Source of the DNA: an uncultured Balneola sp.
Lineage (GTDB): Bacteria; Bacteroidota; Rhodothermia; Balneolales; Balneolaceae
Assembly: GCA_902529365.1 (NCBI GenBank)
Contig: CABZWK010000003.1
Location: 1-64,000, forward strand
Direction: 5' to 3'
Length of the DNA stretch: 64,000 nt
The notes beneath the pieces were generated by a model. It searched no databases and was not told the DNA's origin. It was given only the letters and a program-made list of their open reading frames with translations. Both the position numbers and the translations under genes were made by a program. Below are positions 27,254 to 36,312 of this stretch, in pieces (within the stretch, counting starts at the first letter, position 1; every line of letters begins with the position of its first letter).

Positions 27254-28747
27254 TTAGTCTACAAATGGAACTTTACCAACAGCTAGATCGTAGTTAGCTT
27301 TTGCTGTTAAGTAACTAAACACGGTCTGGGCATAATTTAGTTCTGCTTCCTTAACTTGTAATAACGCTTCTGTTAATTCGAGTGTTGATCCTAGGCCGTT
27401 ATCTAAACGAATTTGTGCTCTATTATAGCCCTCGATTGCTTGCTCTATCGCTTCTTTTCTAGCTTGAGCGATTTCAAAAGATTCATATACTTGTTCCATC
27501 GCGGTTTGTACCTGATGAGAGGCATTATCCTGAGCTTGTAATTGTTGGAGAACCAAATCCTTTTTCGAAATTTGGATCCTTTGCAGATTGGACATTCGCT
27601 CCCAGCCAGAAAATAAAGGCATATTTACCCTCAAACCAATGGTTTGAAAACGGGCACTGTTCTCAAAGAAGGTGGGTGAATCTGGTTCTGCTGCAGACCA
27701 TTGTAAATTATAGTTTGCAGTAATGACAGGAAGAAAACGAGCTTTCTCTGCCTGGATTTCCTTGTTTTTTAGATTCAAATTAGCCTGTAAAAGCCTCAAA
27801 TCACCTCTTTGTTGATCAAGACCTAGCCCACCTCCTTTTTGTTGGCTTGGTAACTGGGTCATCCGATCTACTTGTTTAATGCCCAAATTTTCTTGGCTAA
27901 CTGCTTGCTCGCTGTAAATATCAAATTGGTTCAAATCACCTTTTACCTCATACTCCAATTGAACAGGAATTCCCATGATCAATGCCAATACTCGCTTGGC
28001 TTCGGCTATATCATATTCGGCTTCAATTAAAGATGGCCGTAGATTACTTAGTTGGACTTCCAATCGCAAGACATCATAGTCGTCCAACAAGCCCAATTCC
28101 GCCCTTTTTTTGTTTTGAGATAGATTTTCCTCAAATCGATTGATTTGAGCAGCTTGTAAACGTGCAACTTCTTGAGAAATAAGCATGCGGTAATATGCTT
28201 GTCGAGCCTGAGTAATTACGTTTTGTGCTGTAGCTCTATAGTTCTCAGTTTGTACCGCTCGAAAAATAGTAGCTGTGCTAACTCCAACTAGTGCAGGCCC
28301 TTGAAAAATATTTTGCTCTATCGTAAACCCTCCCTGCCAATTATTATCCGTTCCAAAAGCAATAGGCACTAATTTATTAGGGTCACCGTTTGGATCGAAT
28401 ACTGATTCAGGAATAAAATTTACTGGTATCTCTACGTTACGCGTGTAATTCATGGAAGTAGAGATATCAGGAACTAAATTAGAATAAGCAATAAATACCA
28501 ACCGTTCGGCATCTTCGACGGATAAAGTTGCTCTACGGAGATCTGGATTGTTTGCTAAAGCTATGGTTAGTACATCCTCTAAATCCCACTGGGTATCACT
28601 AAAGTTTTTATAAACAGATAGCGTGTCAACCTGCGCGTTAATCGTACTGCTGGAAACAAACCATATTAGCAGAAACAAACTTGATATAGTGAGCCGTGAG
28701 ATTTTTGAAATCATTGTTAACGTAAATATTCGTTTAATGGAGTTCAT
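27254..28747 (-). CDS. TolC-family outer-membrane efflux channel
   Basis: A 497-residue protein with a signal peptide (hydrophobic stretch ending SSSTINA-Q near residue 38). Two repeated long-helix regions follow, with WDLEDVLTIALANNPDLRRA opening the first. The end contains ELTEALLQVKEAELNYAQTVFSYLTAKANYDLAVG, the family C-terminal pattern. It forms the outer-membrane duct of the RND system. A start 33 bases further in (MISKISR, 28714) is equally reasonable. It is the first structural gene after TetR. Confidence 0.93.
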   Translation of the reverse strand: MNSIKRIFTLTMISKISRLTISSLFLLIWFVSSSTINAQVDTLSVYKNFSDTQWDLEDVLTIALANNPDLRRATLSVEDAERLVFIAYSNLVPDISTSMNYTRNVEIPVNFIPESVFDPNGDPNKLVPIAFGTDNNWQGGFTIEQNIFQGPALVGVSTATIFRAVQTENYRATAQNVITQARQAYYRMLISQEVARLQAAQINRFEENLSQNKKRAELGLLDDYDVLRLEVQLSNLRPSLIEAEYDIAEAKRVLALIMGIPVQLEYEVKGDLNQFDIYSEQAVSQENLGIKQVDRMTQLPSQQKGGGLGLDQQRGDLRLLQANLNLKNKEIQAEKARFLPVITANYNLQWSAAEPDSPTFFENSARFQTIGLRVNMPLFSGWERMSNLQRIQISKKDLVLQQLQAQDNASHQVQTAMEQVYESFEIAQARKEAIEQAIEGYNRAQIRLDNGLGSTLELTEALLQVKEAELNYAQTVFSYLTAKANYDLAVGKVPFVD

Positions 28748-28801
28748 AAAAGAAAAAAATATGTTGTCCTGTCGATGTAGTTTAGCAAAGCTTTGTATAC
28801 T

Positions 28802-29458
28802 TTAGGTATCTGCGGCTATGCCACAACCGAGTATGTGCATATAAGCATTAAAAAGCTCATTTTCTTGCATTCCTATACGTTCTAGTAGCTTAAAGTGTTC
28901 ATAATTTTGATGCATATAACTGATTGTTACCACACCATGGGAAGTTGACCAAAATAGAAGAGCGAGCTGTTCAGCGGGGAAATCGTTTTTAATCGATCCG
29001 TCGTCAATACCTCGTTGGATAGCCTCAACCATTAACCGGAAACCCTCTTGCCTATTTTTGGTACAGAGCTCTAAATAATCACTTTCTCCACCAACCCCAG
29101 ACGAATGAAGATTATCTAAAAATTTCATTGAACTGTAATACTGCGGATGATCCTTTACGTAATTCAAATATCGTTCACCCAACTCACGAACGAGCATGAG
29201 TCCATTGCGATTGGATTCGAGTACTTCTTTAAATGAATTATTGAGAAGTTGAGTGGCTCGATAACAGATACCCAACACCAAATCGTTTTTATTCTGGAAG
29301 TATTGATACAGCGACCCTTTGCTTACCTCTGCTATTTCCGCAACATATTCCATGCTTAAATGATCCAAACCCTTCTCTATTAGAATAGACTCGGCAGCAT
29401 CCAGCATGGTACTACGCTTTCGCTCTTTCTCTCGAATTCTACGTTCTGTAATACCCAT
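28802..29458 (-). CDS. TetR/AcrR-family repressor
   Basis: A 218-residue regulator. The N-terminal helix-turn-helix is MLDAAESILIEKGLDHLSMEYVAEIAEVSKGSLYQYF, here quoted by parts: AAESILIEKGLDHLSMEYVA then VSKGSLYQYFQNKNDL (about residues 19-60). The helical ligand-binding half follows. It is 54 bases upstream of the TolC gene and on the same strand, so it heads its own efflux operon. The expected mode is repression relieved by a pump substrate. Candidate operators lie 36 and 69-111 bases upstream of its start. Confidence 0.93.
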   Translation of the reverse strand: MGITERRIREKERKRSTMLDAAESILIEKGLDHLSMEYVAEIAEVSKGSLYQYFQNKNDLVLGICYRATQLLNNSFKEVLESNRNGLMLVRELGERYLNYVKDHPQYYSSMKFLDNLHSSGVGGESDYLELCTKNRQEGFRLMVEAIQRGIDDGSIKNDFPAEQLALLFWSTSHGVVTISYMHQNYEHFKLLERIGMQENELFNAYMHILGCGIAADT

Positions 29459-29493
29459 AGGGGAGATGAATGATAAAAAGGGTTATTAAATAG

Positions 29494-29569
29494 TGATCAT
29501 AGATCATACATTGGTTTTATTAATAAAGGTATAGATTGTTGAATTAATTTAATTGCTGTGTCTATACCT
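29494..29569. promoter_or_regulatory. Inverted repeats upstream of tetR: candidate operators
   Basis: Two inverted repeats in the divergent intergenic region: TGATC-ATA-GATCA at 29494-29506, and perfect nine-base arms AGGTATAGA (29527-29535) and TCTATACCT (29561-29569) around a 25-base AT-rich spacer that itself contains an imperfect TTGAATTAATTTAATT element. TetR family repressors bind such palindromes near their own promoters. Confidence 0.4.
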
Positions 29570-29845
29570 CTAAAAAAGCAATGATAGTGAATGAGTATCT
29601 GTGAAACCTAGCCAATAAATGAACGCGAGTCAATAAATGACTAAGATTCAAAAATACGGACTTTCTAAAACAGGTCAAATAGTATTCTTAAGTTTTTTTT
29701 TGAACTCAACAGTTAATAGCGGAACTTAAGTGACCTTTAATTCATTCGTTAATACTATGAGATTATTTTACCGCGAATGTAATTTACTTATTGAACAAGT
29801 TGACTACAGAACCTACCCCCACATTATCATTTGAAAGAGTCAACT
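29570..29845. other. Intergenic stretch between tetR and the EamA gene
   Basis: About 275 bases, AT-rich. Beyond the inverted repeats to its left I see no hairpin, repeat or small coding frame that I can support. The promoter of the plus-strand EamA gene must lie here. Confidence 0.5.
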
Positions 29846-30724
29846 ATGATGCTGAAAAAATACATCCCTGATGTACTACTCATTCTAATCGCCATCATCT
29901 GGGCATTGAATTTCAGCGTGGTCAAGGTAAGCCTTCAAGAAATCGATTCTCTCAGCTTCAACGCGTTGCGTTACATTCTAGCGGCTGGGTTACTTGCCTA
30001 CACCACGCGAGCAAGAGGGTATTCCCTGAAGGTTGATCGGGAAGATTTTTGGCCCCTAGTAGGTATCGCCTTGGTGGGTAATGTACTTTATCAACTATTT
30101 TTTATAATTGGCGTCGACCATACGTATTCGGCCAATGCCGCGGTTATCCTAGGCACAATACCGGTTTGGGTAGCTCTGTTATCTCACTTATTCACCGATG
30201 AAAAACTAACTCGCTATAAGTCCATTGGAATTGGGCTAGCTTTCATCGGTATTGTAGTCATTGTTACAGGTTCTAAAGCAGGTATTTCAATTGCTTCAAA
30301 GACATTTGTGGGTGATGTGATTATTCTATGTGCCGCTATATCCTGGGGTGTATACACTATTATGGCCAAACGTTTTCTTAAAAAATATCCCAGCACTCAA
30401 TTCACAGGCGTTATGTCTATTATCGGGATGATTTTTTTGCTCATTATCGGCCTTCCTAACCTGACACAAGTCAATTGGACAGGAATTTCACTTAAAGGAT
30501 GGGGAGGGATCTTTTATAGTGGCCTGCTTTCAATAGGGCTCGCCTACTTAATTTGGAACAATAGTGTATCTAAGATTGGAGCGGTACGAACTGCCGCATA
30601 CCAAAACTTAGTCCCTGTACTTGGTTTGGTATTTGGGGTTGTATTATTACAAGAAGCCCTAACTGTACAACAATATTCGGGCTCCGCATTAGTCATTGTA
30701 GGTATTATCTTCTCGCGATTTTAA
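29846..30724 (+). CDS. EamA/DMT-family transporter
   Basis: A 292-residue membrane protein with ten hydrophobic segments. The ATG at 29846 is preferred over a TTG at 29831 because it has a GAAAGAG purine-rich stretch just upstream. Two EamA repeats are visible, the first with NFSVVKVSLQEIDSLSFNALRY and the second with RTAAYQNLVPVLGLVFGVVLL. This is a separate family member from the one at 21111 and shares little beyond the fold. Substrate unknown. It is divergent from the TetR operon and is followed by the exopolysaccharide genes. Confidence 0.9.
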   Translation: MMLKKYIPDVLLILIAIIWALNFSVVKVSLQEIDSLSFNALRYILAAGLLAYTTRARGYSLKVDREDFWPLVGIALVGNVLYQLFFIIGVDHTYSANAAVILGTIPVWVALLSHLFTDEKLTRYKSIGIGLAFIGIVVIVTGSKAGISIASKTFVGDVIILCAAISWGVYTIMAKRFLKKYPSTQFTGVMSIIGMIFLLIIGLPNLTQVNWTGISLKGWGGIFYSGLLSIGLAYLIWNNSVSKIGAVRTAAYQNLVPVLGLVFGVVLLQEALTVQQYSGSALVIVGIIFSRF

Positions 30725-30782
30725 TTGTACGCACGTCTATCTAAATCGTATATTAAGAACAATTATACTGTTATCGATATTT

Positions 30783-32612
30783 ATGCATTTATTCTCTACT
30801 CGCTTTACAAAGCTCTCATCATACTGGCAATTGTCTGGAATGTACCTCTTAAGTTTGGTCCTTTTTTCCAGCGTTGCACATGCTCAAAATAATAGTGAAC
30901 GTAATCGCGCAAATTTTGGAAGTGAGTACACCAATAATTACTACGTAGATGAAGCAGGGCTTCAACTTGCGGTCAATGCAACTCCCCTCGATAATTTTTT
31001 AGATCCTAATACCTACGAATTAGGCCCTTATGATGTTATTAGTTTACAAGGTATTGGGCTTACAGAATTCAGCTATAGGGCAGTATTGGTTAACGCTTTA
31101 GGGGATATTGTAACTCCTATTGCTGGAAAAATAAACCTAAAGGGACTTACAATCAATGAGGCTGAAACTAAGGTCAAAGAACATTTTTCTACCTACGTTT
31201 TAGATACCGAAGTATTTCTAACCCTTGATCGACCTAGACCAGTAAATATTCATGTGGGAGGAAATATACCCAATCCTGGTCGCTATGTGGTTCCGGCTGG
31301 TACACGCTATGACGCCCTTATTTCCGGCTTTGAAATAGGAGAAGAGATTATTTCACCTCTGGTAAATGTTGAGAATAAGCAACAAATCATATCGACCCGT
31401 GAAACCATTTCTGGGATTAATTTTGACCGGCTCTCGGCTACACAAAGCGAAGAGGGTGAAGTTGCAGACTCTCGATTTAGGCAATTAGCCCAAAAATATG
31501 ATATGCGGTACATAAAAGTGAGCTCAAAAGATGATTCTACACATTATATAGATTTACATGCTTATTTTAACTCTGGTCAGGAAAAATTTGCACCCTATAT
31601 AACTGACGGCGATCAAGTCACTTTTATAGACCACTCATTTGACCGTCCCACTATTAGTATTTCCGGAGCGGTGAATACTCCATTTACAGGTAGTTATCGA
31701 AGCGATGATACCTTCGAAAAATTGTTATTAATAGCCGGTGGATATCACCCTCAGGCAGATTCCACTCAACTTATTCGAGTGTACGAACAAAATGGTGAAC
31801 AAATTCGGGAAGAACTTTCCTTGAACTCAACCAATCTTACAGAGAAACTCGTAAGTGGGGATCAATTGATAATACCCTACAAAAAAACAAAACGAAATAA
31901 AGGCAATGTACAAATAGAGGGTATGGTTGCTATACCAGGGATTTATACCATTGAGAATGGGGAAACAAAGCTATCTGATGTTTTACAAATCGCTGGAGGT
32001 TTAGAGAAAAATGCCCTAGCATCAGCAGCTTACCTAGTTCGAGAATCAGCCAATCAACGGGGAGTCTCTTCAGTAACCGATATTAATATGACGCTTCTAA
32101 GTAAAAGCTACGATCAGTATTTAGAGGGTTTTGACTATTTAGAATTAGAAGAAATTTTATCCGCCAATCGTATGGCAATCGACTTGACCAATGACCAAGC
32201 CCTAACAGAAGTTACCCTTCAAGATGGAGATCGAATTTACGTCCCTAAAGATGACCGAAGTATTCGAATTATGGGTCAGGTGAACAATCCTGGTTTTTAT
32301 GCCTACCAATCAGAACAAAGTGTTAATGAATACCTTCAAAGAGCCAATGGCATGACCATCGCAGCCGACAAGGAGCGTACATTCATCATAAAAGCCGGTA
32401 GTAGAAGTTGGTATAACCCTGACAATACAACCATTGAATCCGGTGATATTATATTTGTTGACCGAATACCTTTACAAGATGCGCGTTCAGGGTTACAGAA
32501 TCAAATAAATATAGAAACATTAAAGAATAGAAGAGTCCAATTAATCATGAGTGGTGTAGGGGCACTTACTAGTGTAATTACTGCATATGTAGCCGTACGG
32601 CGATTAAACTAA
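30783..32612 (+). CDS. Polysaccharide export protein with SLBB repeats (Wza-like)
   Basis: A 609-residue protein. A signal peptide ends about residue 34 (SSVAHAQ). A Poly_export domain spans about 70-165 (YELGPYDVISLQGIG and KGLTINEAETKV). Several SLBB domains follow at roughly 165-200, 290-350, 380-415 and 495-555, for example VNIHVGGNIPNPGRYVVPAG. A C-terminal membrane segment (LIMSGVGALTSVITAYVAV) ends the protein. It would form the outer-membrane or periplasmic exit channel for capsule or exopolysaccharide. It is larger than Wza (about 380) because of the added SLBB domains. The next glycosyltransferase starts 24 bases later. Confidence 0.92.
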   Translation: MHLFSTRFTKLSSYWQLSGMYLLSLVLFSSVAHAQNNSERNRANFGSEYTNNYYVDEAGLQLAVNATPLDNFLDPNTYELGPYDVISLQGIGLTEFSYRAVLVNALGDIVTPIAGKINLKGLTINEAETKVKEHFSTYVLDTEVFLTLDRPRPVNIHVGGNIPNPGRYVVPAGTRYDALISGFEIGEEIISPLVNVENKQQIISTRETISGINFDRLSATQSEEGEVADSRFRQLAQKYDMRYIKVSSKDDSTHYIDLHAYFNSGQEKFAPYITDGDQVTFIDHSFDRPTISISGAVNTPFTGSYRSDDTFEKLLLIAGGYHPQADSTQLIRVYEQNGEQIREELSLNSTNLTEKLVSGDQLIIPYKKTKRNKGNVQIEGMVAIPGIYTIENGETKLSDVLQIAGGLEKNALASAAYLVRESANQRGVSSVTDINMTLLSKSYDQYLEGFDYLELEEILSANRMAIDLTNDQALTEVTLQDGDRIYVPKDDRSIRIMGQVNNPGFYAYQSEQSVNEYLQRANGMTIAADKERTFIIKAGSRSWYNPDNTTIESGDIIFVDRIPLQDARSGLQNQINIETLKNRRVQLIMSGVGALTSVITAYVAVRRLN

Positions 32613-32636
32613 TCGCCAAAGTAGATACATTTAGGT

Positions 32637-33881
32637 ATGAATAAAATGGAAGAGACGCTTAAAATAGGGCTCATAACGCACCTATTTCCCTCTGAACGTG
32701 ATAAGTATCGAGGGAAATTTATGTATGATCAATACAGAGCAATACGTGCTATTCCGGATATGAAACTGCGGCTCACGGTACCCACACCCCGAGCTGTTCC
32801 TGGCACTCAACGCTGGAAAACGAATCAATCCCCACTGTATCAAGTAGCTCCCACCGATGAGCGCGTATTTTACACCTCTCTTCCCAACCGTAAAAAACCT
32901 CTTTTTATCCAAAAAAACATTTCCAAAGCTCTTCTCCAGAAATTAGTATACGAAAAACCTGATGTACTACACATACATTGGTTATATCCTGATGGCCTAG
33001 CCATTCCCTCTCTTAAAGAGGCTGGATATCCGATATTGTTGACTGTCCATGGAAGCGATTGGTATAAGAGTATACTATTTCCTGAACTAAAGCCCTTATT
33101 ATTTAACGCACTCCTGAAAGTGGACCGTATTTTGTGTTCAGGTCCCCAATTAAAGGCTGATATTTTGCAAGAATTACCTGCACTTGAGGACAAAATCGAG
33201 GTAATTTATAACTTCATCGATACTCAGGTTTATACGGTGCCCTCTTCCTTTGAAAGCCTACGCGCTATGAAACTATTAGACTGGAAAGACCAGCAAGCCC
33301 ATGCACTATGCGTAGCTAATATTCGGCATGAAAAAGGCATTGATATACTGGTTGATGCACTTAGTCAGCTCCAAAAAAATCTTAAATTTGAAGAACTAAA
33401 TCAGGACCAACCTCTGTTAGTTCATATCATTGGAATGCAAGAAGAGGGTGAGTATCTCGACTCTATACAGGCAAGACTAGAAAGCCAGCCCGAATTGCCC
33501 ATTATTTTACATGAACCTGTTTCGCCAGGCCAGCTTAAAACTTACTATCAAGCAGCTGATTTTTTCATTCTACCTAGTCGTAGTGAAGGCTTCAATGTTT
33601 CCCTACTAGAAGCAAGTTCATGTGGTCTTCCCATCGTGGCTACAAAAGTCGGGGGCAATGACCTTGTGGTACGATCACATCACACAGGAAAGCTAGTCGA
33701 AGCTGGAAACCCAGACGCTTTGGGCAAAGCAATTTTGAGTATATATAGTCGCTTAGATAGTTTTAAACCGGAATCAATTCGGAAAAGAATCGTAACTGAA
33801 TATGATTTAAGTATACTAACTGAAAAACTAAGCTCCCTCTATTCGCGACTATATAGTAAATTTAGAATGGCTAAAAATTAA
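32637..33881 (+). CDS. GT4-family glycosyltransferase
   Basis: A 414-residue GT-B enzyme. The N-terminal half has KIGLITHLFPSERDKYRG and VLHIHWLYPDGLAIPSL. The C-terminal nucleotide-sugar half has ANIRHEKGIDILVDAL, LPSRSEGFNVSLLEASSCGLP and a GGN loop. The GT4 family builds retaining linkages on lipid-linked glycans. Its last 33 bases overlap the converging O-antigen-ligase-type gene on the other strand, an unusual antisense overlap. It is probably part of the exopolysaccharide locus. Confidence 0.92.
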   Translation: MNKMEETLKIGLITHLFPSERDKYRGKFMYDQYRAIRAIPDMKLRLTVPTPRAVPGTQRWKTNQSPLYQVAPTDERVFYTSLPNRKKPLFIQKNISKALLQKLVYEKPDVLHIHWLYPDGLAIPSLKEAGYPILLTVHGSDWYKSILFPELKPLLFNALLKVDRILCSGPQLKADILQELPALEDKIEVIYNFIDTQVYTVPSSFESLRAMKLLDWKDQQAHALCVANIRHEKGIDILVDALSQLQKNLKFEELNQDQPLLVHIIGMQEEGEYLDSIQARLESQPELPIILHEPVSPGQLKTYYQAADFFILPSRSEGFNVSLLEASSCGLPIVATKVGGNDLVVRSHHTGKLVEAGNPDALGKAILSIYSRLDSFKPESIRKRIVTEYDLSILTEKLSSLYSRLYSKFRMAKN

Positions 33882-35111
33882 GGCCACTAGCATCATAAAA
33901 AGGCTATTTAACATTAAGCCACTAATGAATTGTGAAAAAACCATATAGGAAACAAAACTAGCCAAAAATCCTAGCCCTACCGCCTGCATCCATTTGTTTT
34001 CATGGACATCTCCATTATCATGAACATCCCTGAACCAGCGCATACTTTCTAAAGCCTGTCGAAAAATTAGGTACATAATCACGATGAACAAAATAAAACC
34101 GAGTAGACCTAATTCCGCAAAAACCATATAAAAGTCGTTGTGCGGCTCAAATATCCATTGCGTTTTTTGTGGCGGGTATAAATATTGAAAGTGAGTTGAG
34201 AAGCCTTGGAAGCCTACTCCTAGCAAATAACTATCGGCGATCATAGTCAATGCCCCCATTGCTAGTACTACCCTGAATTTTGTAGAATCATCCCCCCCTT
34301 CTACAAAAATTCCGACGATTCGGTCCCATAGAGAAAATACCAGATTTTGAACCGTTGGACTAATGAGTAAAACCATGAACAATGCGATAATTCCGTATAA
34401 AAGAATTGGATTCTTTCTCTGAAACAATTGTATGGTCATAATACCAACAAAAAGTGAAATCCAAGCGGACCTAGAATAACTAAGCAAAACCGATGCAAGC
34501 ATTACCCCAGCGAGTCCGAATAATACCAAACGAAACCACTTCTTTGTGCTAACCCCCATCCAAGCGACACAAATAAGAATGGGTGTAAAAAAATTACTAG
34601 CAAACACATTAGGATCATTTTCAGCACCAGTAGATCGGATGATTCGCACACCTTGTTTCAAATAATTAAAGGCTAAAATTTCAGGATTCGCATAGATTTG
34701 ATACAGATTAATAAGCGCAACTACCACTCCACTACCAATAAAGGCATACACTCCGATGCGAAGGTGCTCTGGTTGCTGAATCAAATTATAAACCAAGTAA
34801 GTCATCCCTAACAACACCGAAAAACGAACTGCATAAAAAACCGCTTGTTGGCGCTCAGGAGTATAGATGCAGGATAAAAAAATGAGCCCCAAAAATAAGG
34901 CATACCATTTTTCCATCCCGTACAATTCAATACTTGAATCAACACTCAAAAATTTAAGCAATAAGAAGCCTCCAATTGAAACAACAAGCGCGAGTTGAAA
35001 TAAGGTAATAGGGATGACACTTTGCTCTGCCAAATAGAACAAACCAGAGGCGTAGGCCCCCATAATTAAGGGGGCTACAAATAATAAGCTATGCAACCTT
35101 CGGTAGACCAA
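33849..35111 (-). CDS. O-antigen ligase / polymerase-type membrane protein (Wzy/WaaL family)
   Basis: A 420-residue protein with about eleven membrane segments and a large periplasmic loop containing LGVGFQGFSTHFQYLYPP and EPHNDFYMVFAELGLLGF; the latter with its conserved H-N-D-F is the O-antigen ligase domain signature. It would polymerise or attach lipid-linked repeat units. It starts three bases after the Wzz-type gene, and is the last gene of that minus-strand set, overlapping the converging GT4 gene by 33 bases. Wzy and WaaL cannot be separated by sequence alone. Confidence 0.87.
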   Translation of the reverse strand: MVYRRLHSLLFVAPLIMGAYASGLFYLAEQSVIPITLFQLALVVSIGGFLLLKFLSVDSSIELYGMEKWYALFLGLIFLSCIYTPERQQAVFYAVRFSVLLGMTYLVYNLIQQPEHLRIGVYAFIGSGVVVALINLYQIYANPEILAFNYLKQGVRIIRSTGAENDPNVFASNFFTPILICVAWMGVSTKKWFRLVLFGLAGVMLASVLLSYSRSAWISLFVGIMTIQLFQRKNPILLYGIIALFMVLLISPTVQNLVFSLWDRIVGIFVEGGDDSTKFRVVLAMGALTMIADSYLLGVGFQGFSTHFQYLYPPQKTQWIFEPHNDFYMVFAELGLLGFILFIVIMYLIFRQALESMRWFRDVHDNGDVHENKWMQAVGLGFLASFVSYMVFSQFISGLMLNSLFMMLVALIFSHSKFTI

Positions 35112-35114
35112 TAT

Positions 35115-36305
35115 CTAGCCTTTAACAAACGGAAGAGTTAGTAATTTATCATACAACTCCGGCTGTGTCTCTCGGATATGAGCGACCCAATGTTCGTACC
35201 ATAAACGAAGCAACAAGACGATAAAACCCAAAAGAAAAAAGGCAATAACAATAAATGCCCGCTTTGGATAAAATTTATAGGTGGGAAGCGTAGGCTCATC
35301 AATTAACGACAAGCCAGAGTTAATTTCATTGAAATTGAGCTTTTGTTGCTCGTACTGTGGATATAATACCTTATAAATCTCCTGTTGTATTTCCACTTCC
35401 CGAAACAAGCGATAATACTCGGCAAATAACGGTGGCATTTCACTGACCGATTTAAAAATATCGCCCTGTGACACTATGCTGCTTTCCTTGTTTAAATATC
35501 CATTATATAAACTATTAAGCTCTTCGTAGGCTACTTGCGCTGTTTTATACCGAGAACTTTCCACGCCTAAAGTTTGCTTAAAAAGGGCCATCTCAATTTC
35601 CTTTTCAACCATTGCTGATTTGATTTCAGCAATATTTTCAACCATGGCCCTAGCCTGTTCTTCTACTTGCAATATTCCATTTGCTTCCTGAAATGTAATC
35701 AAAGAATCTTCGGCTTGTTCCATCTCCAACACATTTTGGTCCAATCGATTTTGGAGCATCAAATAACTGGACTCTATATTCTTTTTATTAATGGATAAGG
35801 CCACTGAATCCAATAAACCGTACAGATACTTCGTCATTTCAAAAGAGCGTTCCGGCGACGCATCGATTACCGAGAATGAAACTGCTATGATAGCATTAAA
35901 ACCAATTCCACCCTCTCTCATCTCCTCAATCATGATATTATTATCAAGTTTTTCTCGTACGTTCTCTAACACATCAGAGGAGTATACCTCAAATAAATCA
36001 AACTCCTCAATCATCTTATCTTTAATCTGGTTGCTACGTAGCAAGACCAAGGTTTGATCGGAACTAACATTATCCCCACTCACCGACAAATTAGCTAGAC
36101 CACTTAGTAAGCCCCCGCTTGAAAAATTGATGGAATTACCCGAGTTAATTATGTATGTCAGATCGGTTTTATATTTCTTAGGCCATAATAGTGCAACGGC
36201 TAATCCCAGAAGGGTGAAAAAGCCCATAATTGCGATTACTTTCTTCCACTTTTGAACTAGTACTAATACTATATCCAACAAATCTATTGTCTTATGTTCC
36301 GTCAT
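35115..36305 (-). CDS. Wzz-type polysaccharide chain-length protein
   Basis: A 396-residue protein with a membrane segment near residues 22-43 (KVIAIMGFFTLLGLAVALLWP) and a second near 350-368 (RAFIVIAFFLLGFIVLLLRLWY). The region between is periplasmic and mostly coiled coil (LQNRLDQNVLEMEQAEDSL and AEIKSAMVEKEIEMALF). This is the Wzz/PCP layout with no attached tyrosine kinase domain, so PCP-1 type. It would set chain length with the adjacent polymerase. Spacing is eight bases after the upstream glycosyltransferase gene. Confidence 0.9.
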   Translation of the reverse strand: MTEHKTIDLLDIVLVLVQKWKKVIAIMGFFTLLGLAVALLWPKKYKTDLTYIINSGNSINFSSGGLLSGLANLSVSGDNVSSDQTLVLLRSNQIKDKMIEEFDLFEVYSSDVLENVREKLDNNIMIEEMREGGIGFNAIIAVSFSVIDASPERSFEMTKYLYGLLDSVALSINKKNIESSYLMLQNRLDQNVLEMEQAEDSLITFQEANGILQVEEQARAMVENIAEIKSAMVEKEIEMALFKQTLGVESSRYKTAQVAYEELNSLYNGYLNKESSIVSQGDIFKSVSEMPPLFAEYYRLFREVEIQQEIYKVLYPQYEQQKLNFNEINSGLSLIDEPTLPTYKFYPKRAFIVIAFFLLGFIVLLLRLWYEHWVAHIRETQPELYDKLLTLPFVKG

Positions 36306-36312
36306 AATAATC

